From HGM04593 sp964485215 (GTDB lineage: Bacteria; Bacteroidota; Bacteroidia; Bacteroidales; Bacteroidaceae), in the NCBI GenBank assembly GCA_964485215.1, contig CAZAIM010000061.1:1-15136 (forward strand): a stretch of DNA of 15,136 bases. Reading direction: 5' to 3'. How positions within the stretch are numbered: position 1 is the first letter of the stretch; each line of letters starts with the position of its first letter. Below, piece by piece: positions 6,637-12,806 of this stretch. A program made the position numbers and the translations under genes. The notes beneath the pieces are model-generated. The model made no database searches. It worked only from the letters and a program-made list of their open reading frames with translations, and was not told the DNA's origin.

Positions 6637-9615
6637 TTAGTTTCCTCTTGTAAGTTTTTCCATTCTCTCTGTAATCAATTCCTCTATGTCGTCGTCACCG
6701 CTGTAGTTGCTCTTCAGCGACTGCAGATACTGCTTGGCTTCCAATGTCTTGCCTTGTGCAGAGTAAAGGTCGCTCAGCAGTATGAAACTGCGTGCCATCC
6801 AGTATGAATGCGGTGTGCCGGTCTCAATATAGTCCATAATCTCGCTTTCGCATTCTTTGTAGTCGCCGTTGTCGAACATCATCTGTGCAATGATATACTT
6901 TGCTTCGGCACCCTCGCGTGTGCGCGTGTCTGAAGCCAGGGTCTTAAGGTCTTGCATTGCATTCTCTCTCTTGTTTAGTTCTCTATATGCCTTTGCTCTG
7001 TCAAAAAGAGCTTCACGCTTCAGCTCGGGCGCAATGTTGCCGTCGGCAAGCAGTTCGCCAGCGTACTTTATTGTCTCCTCATATTTGCCAAGCTGGAATG
7101 TACTCCTCATAATTCCGGTCTTTGCCTTCATACGGTTCTCTTCGTTGCTGCTCTTCACGGCCAGTTCCCTGTAGAGTTCATCGGCTGCACGGTAGTTGCC
7201 TTGCCCGAAGTAGATGCCGGCTGCAAGCGCGATGGCTGTCTCGCTGTATTTGTTGTCGGGGAACTCGATTACCTCTTCGAGATGCTCGATGGCTTCGTCG
7301 TTCATCCCTTTCTTGTGGTATATCGTTCCCAGATAATAGTTACTGTTGAGCCTGAATGCTCCTTGTGGGAACTTGACGAGATATTCCTTGAACTGGACAG
7401 CAGCATTCTCTGTGTCGCCCTTGTTGTAGAATTTCTCGGCGGCAATGAAGGTGAGGGTGTCTATGCTGTTGCTGCTTATGCTGCCCACACTGCTTGTCCT
7501 TGCGGCGTAGTCGGCAAACTTGTCTACCTCGCCCATTTCGATATAGATATTCTTGAGGTCCTGCACGGCAATCCTGGCCTCTTCGCTATGTGGGTATTTC
7601 TCTATTGTCTCCTTGTATGTGGCAATGGCTTTCTCCTTGTTGCCCTGTATGTTGTATATCATGGCCTTTTCTGTCATTGCGCGGCGCGCAAACGGGCTTT
7701 GCGGGTATTTTGCCATCAGTTCGTCGTATGCAGCGTGTGCTTCATTGAACTGTCTGTTCTCTATGTAGGCGCGTCCCATTTCGTAATGTGCCTGTTCGGC
7801 ATAAATACTCCCGGGATACTCCTTTATCAGCAGTCTCAGGGTGCCAACCTTGTTGTCATACTCCTGTCTCAGTCCCTGTGCTATCGCCGAACGGAACAGT
7901 GCATAATCACCGCTTCTGCTGTCGCTCTCCACGGCCTTGCTGTAATACCTGTTGGCATCGGCATAGTTGCGCTGGTAGAAATAGCTGTCGCCTATTCTGC
8001 TGAAGGCATCGGCGCGCAGCTCCTTCTCGCCGGCCGGGCAGTTGTTCAGGAATCTCTCGAATTCGGAGCGTGCCTCTTCGTAGTTGCCTTGTTGGAAATA
8101 GGTGTATCCAAGACCATAAATGGCTTTTGTGCTGTTCTCGCCTCCTGCGGCCAATGTCTGGCGGTAGCTGTTTGCCGCCGCAGCATATTCTCCGCAGTTG
8201 TAGAGCGCCTCGCCGCGCCAGAAGCAGGCGTCGGAGTATGTGGCATTGTCGTACCTGAGTGCAATTGAACGGTTCATGGATTCAATGCACGCTTCCATGT
8301 CGGCATCGAGGTACTTCTGTATTCCTGTCCTGTAGAGAATCTTCTGCTTGGCTTCGAGGATTTCGGCCGACGGGTTCTCTATTTTCTCTATCGACTGCAG
8401 TGCTATGTCGTAGTTGCGTGTATTCATATAGACCTCTACAAGGTAACTCTCTACCTTGTCGGAATTGACCGAGCCCGGGAATTCGTTGAGGAATCTCTCG
8501 AATACCTTCACGCTCTCGGCAAATGGCGAGTATCGTGTCTCGTGAAGGCTCAGAGCGTAGTTGTACATAGCCACCTCCTGAATCGTCCTGTCGTGTGACA
8601 TTTCGGCGGCCTGTCCGAACGCCATACGTGCGCTGTTGTTGTTGCCAAGGGTGCGCTGTATGGTACCTATGTGCAGCAGCGAACTTTGTGAAATGGCATC
8701 ATCGCCTTCGCTGCAACTGTCGAACAGTCCCAGTGCATCGTTGTACTCTTCTGTCTCGAAGAGGCTCACGGCAAGCTGATACTTTGCAATGCGCTGCGGC
8801 GAAGGGTATCTGTTCACATATTCGGTCAAGGGCTTGACAGCCTCTTTGTAGTTGCCGGCATAATAGTTCGCGGCTCCAAGTATCTGCTGCATCTTCAGGC
8901 CATGTATATTGTCGGCGTGGTCGGCAATGAACCGTTCGGCAATGTTCTGCGCACGGCTGTAGTTGCCTTGTTTCAGGTATATGCCGGCAATGTAGTAGGG
9001 CACTTTTATATGGTAGTCATCTTCGAACTCCAGTTCCTTGAATGTACGGTAGGCCTCGTCGAGGTTGTTCTTGTCGTAGTCGGTTATTGCCAGCTGGAAT
9101 GCGGCTTCCTTGCCATACTTCTTTCCGGTAAGGGCAATGTTGCGCAGCAGGTTCTCGGCCTCGCCCTGCTTGCCGCACTCCTGCAGAGACAGGGCGTAGT
9201 AGAGCATAGCCCTCTCGCGCTGTACCGGTGTGAGACGAGACATATCGCTCTTGCTGAACCACTCGCACGCCGTCTTGTAGTTGCCCGTGTAGTAGTAAGT
9301 GCGTGCAACGTGGCAGCATAACAGCCCCTCCTTGGCACTCTCGGGGTAGCTGCTGATGTATTTCTGCAGCAGTCTGTTGCCCTCGGCTGCATCGGTCTCG
9401 GCAGTTATGAGTGCCTTTAGCAGTTCGGCCTCCTGTCTTGTTCTGTTGTCGAGTTTGCCGGTTTCAATCTTGCCGGCCAATGCCAGTGCTGTAGAATACT
9501 CACCTTCGGAGTAGAGTCTTTGGCACTCGTCGATTAATCCTTTTTCGCTGTTTGTCTGGGCTGTTGCTGTGATGCCCAAGGTAGCGAACATAAGTAGAAT
9601 GATTCTTCTCTTCAT
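6637..9615 (-). CDS. Exported tetratricopeptide-repeat protein, 992 residues
   Basis: Begins with a Sec signal peptide (MKRRIILLMFATLGITATA, cleavage before Q20). There is no lipobox cysteine, so the protein should be periplasmic or attached through a partner. The rest is almost entirely TPR-like helical repeats with the G-[NDK]-Y-x2-A pattern and frequent YP-type ends of the second helix, for example YYAGNYKEAVKPLTEYVNRY, FQQGNYEEARSEFERFLNNC and FGQGNYRAADELYRELAVKS. About twenty or more repeats can be counted by eye across residues 25-985. No enzymatic domain is visible. It starts 4 bp after the Nudix stop, with AGGA overlapping that stop as a possible ribosome site, and the barrel gene follows after 14 bp. 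A long TPR solenoid beside a barrel suggests a scaffold joined to an outer-membrane channel, but this is inference. Confidence 0.88.
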   Translation of the reverse strand: MKRRIILLMFATLGITATAQTNSEKGLIDECQRLYSEGEYSTALALAGKIETGKLDNRTRQEAELLKALITAETDAAEGNRLLQKYISSYPESAKEGLLCCHVARTYYYTGNYKTACEWFSKSDMSRLTPVQRERAMLYYALSLQECGKQGEAENLLRNIALTGKKYGKEAAFQLAITDYDKNNLDEAYRTFKELEFEDDYHIKVPYYIAGIYLKQGNYSRAQNIAERFIADHADNIHGLKMQQILGAANYYAGNYKEAVKPLTEYVNRYPSPQRIAKYQLAVSLFETEEYNDALGLFDSCSEGDDAISQSSLLHIGTIQRTLGNNNSARMAFGQAAEMSHDRTIQEVAMYNYALSLHETRYSPFAESVKVFERFLNEFPGSVNSDKVESYLVEVYMNTRNYDIALQSIEKIENPSAEILEAKQKILYRTGIQKYLDADMEACIESMNRSIALRYDNATYSDACFWRGEALYNCGEYAAAANSYRQTLAAGGENSTKAIYGLGYTYFQQGNYEEARSEFERFLNNCPAGEKELRADAFSRIGDSYFYQRNYADANRYYSKAVESDSRSGDYALFRSAIAQGLRQEYDNKVGTLRLLIKEYPGSIYAEQAHYEMGRAYIENRQFNEAHAAYDELMAKYPQSPFARRAMTEKAMIYNIQGNKEKAIATYKETIEKYPHSEEARIAVQDLKNIYIEMGEVDKFADYAARTSSVGSISSNSIDTLTFIAAEKFYNKGDTENAAVQFKEYLVKFPQGAFRLNSNYYLGTIYHKKGMNDEAIEHLEEVIEFPDNKYSETAIALAAGIYFGQGNYRAADELYRELAVKSSNEENRMKAKTGIMRSTFQLGKYEETIKYAGELLADGNIAPELKREALFDRAKAYRELNKRENAMQDLKTLASDTRTREGAEAKYIIAQMMFDNGDYKECESEIMDYIETGTPHSYWMARSFILLSDLYSAQGKTLEAKQYLQSLKSNYSGDDDIEELITERMEKLTRGN

Positions 9616-9619
9616 TGTC

Positions 9620-10156
9620 CTATATTTTCTTTTCTTTGTATATCTTTTTCACTTTTTCGATGCTCTTTCTTATGGATTCCAGCCCGAACTCTCTGCTGTC
9701 GAGCTCTTCGATTGCAATCCATTGCAGCCCTTCTACATCGTCATCGGCCTTCATGGCTGCCGCCTCGTCTACATTGCACTCAAAGAACATGTCCATTGTG
9801 TGCAGTTCCATGCCCGAATAGATGTAGGTGTTTGGTATGCTGAACAGATAACGGCTCTCTTTTACCTTGAGCCCGGTTTCCTCTTCTATCTCTCTGGCAA
9901 CTCCCTCTTCTGCTGTCTCATAGCTGTCGCAGAATCCCCCGGGGAGGTCGAGTGTCCCCTTGGCCGGCTCTTTTGCGCGTCTGGCAACAAGTATTTCACC
10001 CTTCCCGTTCGTTATTATGCCTACTGTTGCAGCCAGTGGGTTGAAGTAGTATATGAATCCGCAGTTGCTGCACCTCTTCGACTTGAAGTCGTTTACTGCA
10101 AATCCGTTGCTCCCGCATTTGGGGCAGAAACCGAATAAATCCAACGGATGTTTCAT
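9620..10156 (-). CDS. Nudix hydrolase with N-terminal zinc ribbon
   Basis: The 178-residue protein is predicted to hydrolyse a nucleoside diphosphate linked to another moiety, using divalent metal; cytoplasmic. The zinc ribbon is C11-x2-C14 and C29-x2-C32, with 14 residues between the pairs, the same spacing as in NudC. The Nudix box occupies residues 74-96: G74, E80, R88-E89, E92-E93 and G95, all consensus positions present. The SQPWPFP-type motif that marks NudC NADH pyrophosphatases after the box is absent; the sequence there reads YLFSIPNTYIYSG. The substrate therefore cannot be named. First gene of an operon with the TPR and barrel genes; it ends in a lysine-rich tail (KKIYKEKKI) only 4 bp before the next start. 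A housekeeping sanitising role unrelated to its neighbours is possible. Confidence 0.92.
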   Translation of the reverse strand: MKHPLDLFGFCPKCGSNGFAVNDFKSKRCSNCGFIYYFNPLAATVGIITNGKGEILVARRAKEPAKGTLDLPGGFCDSYETAEEGVAREIEEETGLKVKESRYLFSIPNTYIYSGMELHTMDMFFECNVDEAAAMKADDDVEGLQWIAIEELDSREFGLESIRKSIEKVKKIYKEKKI

Positions 10157-10190
10157 CTTCTCTTTCTGTGTGTCGTTACTGTTTAAGCAT

Positions 10191-10198
10191 CAAAGATA
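10191..10198 (-). promoter_or_regulatory. Putative promoter (-7 element) of the Nudix-TPR-barrel operon
   Basis: Minus-strand TATCTTTG matches TAnnTTTG and lies 34 bp upstream of the Nudix ATG. No TTTG is found at the -33 distance, where the sequence is A-rich. Confidence 0.6.
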
Positions 10199-10386
10199 CC
10201 TTTTTTTTAGGAGTTATCCCTGCTTTTGCCGGTTTTTATGACATAATTTTAGTTATTTTATTTAATAAGCCGTCAAAAACTTAGAAAAACTATGTTTGTC
10301 TCTTCCCGGAATCTGTTTTTTGCAGTCTCGGGCAACTTTTGTAATAAATTTAGATGCTTTCTCTCCCTTTTCGAAATAAAAAATAG

Positions 10387-10394
10387 TATCTTTG
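10387..10394 (+). promoter_or_regulatory. Putative promoter (-7 element) of gpmI
   Basis: TATCTTTG matches the Bacteroidota consensus TAnnTTTG and predicts a start of transcription near 10401, giving a leader of about 60 nt. A good -33 TTTG is not seen; A/T-rich sequence lies upstream. The position also shows that translation cannot begin at the farther upstream ATG at 10292. Confidence 0.6.
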
Positions 10395-10407
10395 CAAAAC
10401 AAATTGT

Positions 10408-10427
10408 GTACTGCCCGGTGGCGGTAC
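10408..10427 (+). other. Hairpin at the 5' end of the gpmI leader
   Basis: GTACTGCC and GGCGGTAC form an 8-bp stem (one G-U pair) closed by a CGGT tetraloop, beginning about seven bases after the predicted transcription start. It has no following T-run, so it is not a terminator. It may protect the 5' end of the mRNA or bind a regulator. Confidence 0.6.
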
Positions 10428-10459
10428 TTGACTTTACAAATCAAAAATATTCATATATT

Positions 10460-11959
10460 ATGGCAAACAAAGCATTATTGGTTATTCTTGACGGTTGGGG
10501 CATCGGCAACCACGGCAAGGGCGATGTTATTTTCAATACACCTACTCCATATTGGGATCATCTTGTATCGGTATATCCTAACTCGCAGCTTCAGGCGAGC
10601 GGTGAGAATGTAGGCCTTCCTGCCGGTCAGATGGGCAACAGTGAGGTGGGTCACCTCAATATCGGTGGCGGACGTGTCGTTTATCAGGACCTCCTGAAGA
10701 TAAACCGTGCGATAGCCGATGGCTCGATTGCACAGAACCCTCAGTTGGTCGCTGCCGTAGAGTATGCCAAGAGCAATGGCAAGAAGCTCCATTTTATGGG
10801 TCTTACGTCGGATGGCGGTGTGCACAGCTCACTCGAGCACCTCGAGGCAATGTACAGGTTTGCAGCAGAGCAGGGTGTGGAGAACGCATACGTGCACTGC
10901 TTCATGGACGGCCGTGACACCGACCCCAAAAGCGGTGCAGGCTTCATCGAGCAGCTCACAGCAAAGAACCTCAAGCTTGCTACAATCATCGGCCGTTACT
11001 ATGCTATGGACCGTGACAAGCGTTGGGAGCGTGTGAAAATCGCTTATGACCTTATCGTGAATGGCGAGGGCAAGAAGGCTGCCGATATGGTTGCAGCTGT
11101 CAAGGAGTCGTACGAGGAGGGTGTTACCGATGAATTCATCAAGCCTATCGTGAACACAAGCTTCGACGGTCGCATAGGTGAGGGTGATGCTGTAATCTTC
11201 TTCAACTACCGCAACGACCGTGCAAAGGAACTTACAATCGTTCTCACACAGGAGGATATGCCGGCCGAGGGCATGCACACTATCCCTGGCTTGCAGTACT
11301 ACTGCATGACACCGTACGATGCAAAGTTTACAGGCGTTCACATCCTTTTCGACAAGGAGAACGTGGAGAACACATTGGGCGAGTTCGTGGCAAAGCAGGG
11401 TATGAAGCAGCTCCACATTGCCGAGACCGAGAAGTATGCTCACGTTACATTCTTCTTCAACGGTGGCCGTGAGGCTCCTTACGAAGGTGAGGAACGCATT
11501 CTTGTTCCCTCTCCAAAGGTGGCTACATACGACCTCCAGCCCGAGATGAGCGCGTACGAGGTTAAGGAGAAGCTTGTGAACGAAATCAATAGCGAGAAGT
11601 TCGATTTTATCGTGGTTAACTTTGCGAATGGCGATATGGTAGGTCACACCGGTGTGTATGGCGCAATCGAGAAGGCTGTGCTTGCTGTTGATGCTTGTCT
11701 CAAGGATGTAATAGAGGCAGCGCGCAACCACGGCTATGAGTCAATTATCATTGCCGACCACGGCAATGCCGACAATGCGGTCAATGCCGACGGCTCACCC
11801 AATACAGCCCACTCATTGAACCCTGTTCCATGTGTCTATGTAACAAACAAGGAGAATGCGACAATCGAGGACGGCATCCTTGCCGACGTTGCACCAACAA
11901 TCCTTAAGATAATGGGCTTGGAGGCACCTGTTGAAATGACCGGTAAGGCGTTGATTTAA
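10460..11959 (+). CDS. gpmI: 2,3-bisphosphoglycerate-independent phosphoglycerate mutase
   Basis: Interconverts 3- and 2-phosphoglycerate in glycolysis and gluconeogenesis through a phosphoserine intermediate, with two Mn ions; cytoplasmic. The 499-residue product has near-normal family length (about 505-515). The metal and nucleophile motifs are present: DGWG with D11, NSEVGHLNIG with nucleophile S61, H122 in DGGVHS, GRDTDP at 151-156, D392 and H396 in NGDMVGH, and DHGNADN at 433-439. The ATG at 10460 was chosen because MANKALLVILDGWG is the standard N-terminus and because the longer frame from 10292 would begin upstream of the promoter. Apparently its own transcription unit, with a hairpin leader and a possible terminator hairpin after the stop. 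Identification is firm. Confidence 0.98.
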   Translation: MANKALLVILDGWGIGNHGKGDVIFNTPTPYWDHLVSVYPNSQLQASGENVGLPAGQMGNSEVGHLNIGGGRVVYQDLLKINRAIADGSIAQNPQLVAAVEYAKSNGKKLHFMGLTSDGGVHSSLEHLEAMYRFAAEQGVENAYVHCFMDGRDTDPKSGAGFIEQLTAKNLKLATIIGRYYAMDRDKRWERVKIAYDLIVNGEGKKAADMVAAVKESYEEGVTDEFIKPIVNTSFDGRIGEGDAVIFFNYRNDRAKELTIVLTQEDMPAEGMHTIPGLQYYCMTPYDAKFTGVHILFDKENVENTLGEFVAKQGMKQLHIAETEKYAHVTFFFNGGREAPYEGEERILVPSPKVATYDLQPEMSAYEVKEKLVNEINSEKFDFIVVNFANGDMVGHTGVYGAIEKAVLAVDACLKDVIEAARNHGYESIIIADHGNADNAVNADGSPNTAHSLNPVPCVYVTNKENATIEDGILADVAPTILKIMGLEAPVEMTGKALI

Positions 11960-11976
11960 TTTGAACAAGGAATATC

Positions 11977-12012
11977 AAGGTCTCTAAGGTCATTAAGGGC
12001 TTTAGAGACCTT
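11977..12012 (+). terminator. Hairpin between gpmI and the DUF3109 gene, weak terminator or processing site
   Basis: Perfect 11-bp arms AAGGTCTCTAA and TTAGAGACCTT enclose a 14-nt loop, 17 bp after the gpmI stop. The tail reads TTGTCATTTATAATATTT, lacking a continuous T-run, so termination may be partial. The DUF3109 start follows 17 bp after the hairpin and no separate promoter is obvious, so read-through is plausible. Confidence 0.6.
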
Positions 12013-12029
12013 TGTCATTTATAATATTT

Positions 12030-12611
12030 ATGGTACAGATACAAGATACAATAGTCTCTTTCGACCTCTTTCAGGAGTATTTCTTCTGTAACTTCACGCA
12101 CTGCAAGGGCGCATGCTGTGTCGAGGGCGATGCCGGTGCGCCGGTGCTGTTCGACGAAGTGGAAAAACTCGAAGAGGCACTTGAGGTCATCGAAGAGGAG
12201 ATGACTCCCGAAGCACGTGCCGTTGTCGAGGAACAGGGTGTGGTATATAACGACCGTGACGGTGACCTCGTCACATCAATTGTCAATAACAAGGATTGCG
12301 TATTTGCATCGCGCGACACAAACGGCAACTGCATCTGCCTGATAGAGAAGGCATTCCGTGAGGGACGCACTGCATGGCGCAAACCGATTTCGTGTTACCT
12401 CTATCCCGTGCGCTTGCGCAAGGTTGGTGACTATATAGGTGTAAACCTACATAAATGGGATGTGTGCAGCAGTGCATTCATCAAAGGCCGCCGTAAAGGA
12501 ATAAGAGCTTACGAGTTCCTGAAAGAGCCCCTTATTGAACGCTTCGGCAAAGAGTGGTATAAGGAGTTGCTCGTTGTGGCAGAAGAGATGAAAAAGCAAG
12601 GAATGCTTTGA
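12030..12611 (+). CDS. DUF3109 family cysteine-rich protein
   Basis: The 193-residue protein starts MVQIQDTIVSFDLFQEYFFC and matches the DUF3109 pattern known from Bacteroidota. Nine cysteines are present: C20, C25, C29, C30 (CNFTHCKGACC), C90, C101, C103, C122 (ISCYLYPVR) and C146 (WDVCSSAF). The clustered cysteines recall the YkgJ-like group thought to bind zinc or an iron-sulfur cluster, so metal binding is likely but the function is unknown. There is no signal peptide or membrane segment. The ATG at 12030 fits the family start; an upstream TTG at 12012 would lie in the base of the intergenic hairpin. It follows gpmI by 70 bp and may be partly co-transcribed with it. Confidence 0.88.
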   Translation: MVQIQDTIVSFDLFQEYFFCNFTHCKGACCVEGDAGAPVLFDEVEKLEEALEVIEEEMTPEARAVVEEQGVVYNDRDGDLVTSIVNNKDCVFASRDTNGNCICLIEKAFREGRTAWRKPISCYLYPVRLRKVGDYIGVNLHKWDVCSSAFIKGRRKGIRAYEFLKEPLIERFGKEWYKELLVVAEEMKKQGML

Positions 12612-12666
12612 CCGGCGACAATGAGTAATCCTAACAAGTTATATAAAAGATATTCGCTTGCGAAAG

Positions 12667-12698
12667 TTTGCTTAATAGGTATTAAATAGGTAACTTTG
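12667..12698 (+). promoter_or_regulatory. Bacteroides-type promoter of the surface-protein gene
   Basis: TTTG (12667-12670), a 20-bp spacer and TAACTTTG (12691-12698) fit the Bacteroidota consensus TTTG-N19-21-TAnnTTTG in both elements and spacing. It is the strongest promoter match in the window. The predicted start near 12705 gives a leader of about 100 nt. The spacer carries an 8-bp direct repeat. Confidence 0.8.
12674..12692 (+). repeat. Direct repeat AATAGGTA inside the promoter spacer
   Basis: AATAGGTA occurs at 12674-12681 and 12685-12692, an 11-bp period or about one helical turn. The second copy runs into the TA of the -7 element. The location suits an operator for a repressor or activator, but no regulator is known. 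Confidence 0.5.
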
Positions 12699-12806
12699 TG
12701 CGGTTTTGGATAAATGGTTGGTTTTGTTGGTTAAAACACGCTGATTTATCTGCCAAAAAGGACTTTTCTGAGAGAAAAATTACAAAACAAAATAAAACAA
12801 ATTATT

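Larger units (their letters stand above)
10157..10459. other. Divergent intergenic region between the Nudix gene and gpmI
   Basis: This 303-bp gene-free stretch is A/T-rich and holds two outward-facing -7 elements (10191-10198 minus, 10387-10394 plus) about 190 bp apart. A T8 run lies at 10201-10208, an imperfect hairpin (CCCG/CGGG arms) at 10305-10332, and the gpmI leader hairpin at 10408-10427. No convincing coding sequence is seen; the 60-residue minus-strand reading frame here has no family features. Confidence 0.75.
12612..12806. other. Intergenic region and leader before the surface-protein gene
   Basis: This 195-bp stretch holds a TTCGC-TT-GCGAA palindrome (12653-12664), the promoter (12667-12698), and a leader of about 100 nt with nested inverted repeats (GATAAAT 12709-12715 with ATTTATC 12744-12750, and inside them GTTTT 12721-12725 with AAAAC 12733-12737). 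The last 30 nt before the ATG are almost only A and T with no Shine-Dalgarno site. No clear terminator for the DUF3109 gene is visible. Confidence 0.7.

Noticed and set aside
7201..8268. A 355-codon open frame on the plus strand opposite the TPR gene
   Set aside because: It is antisense to a clear TPR gene. The product is a Val/Leu/Cys-rich chain with no family features, as expected from a mirrored frame of biased codons.
10305..10332. Imperfect hairpin upstream of the gpmI promoter as a terminator
   Set aside because: The stem has mismatches and no T-run follows; there is no plus-strand gene upstream for it to end.
10262..10444. A 60-codon minus-strand frame in the divergent intergenic region
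   Set aside because: It crosses the gpmI promoter and leader hairpin on the other strand and has no family features or plausible start context.
10292..10459. N-terminal extension of gpmI by 56 residues
   Set aside because: It lies upstream of and across the predicted promoter and leader hairpin, and the family N-terminus is at 10460.
10829..11731. A 300-codon minus-strand frame opposite gpmI
   Set aside because: gpmI is certain from its motifs and start; the antisense product has no recognisable domain.
12667..12698. Invertible, phase-variable promoter
   Set aside because: No inverted repeats flank the promoter at both sides and no invertase gene is nearby; only short direct repeats and a palindrome are present.
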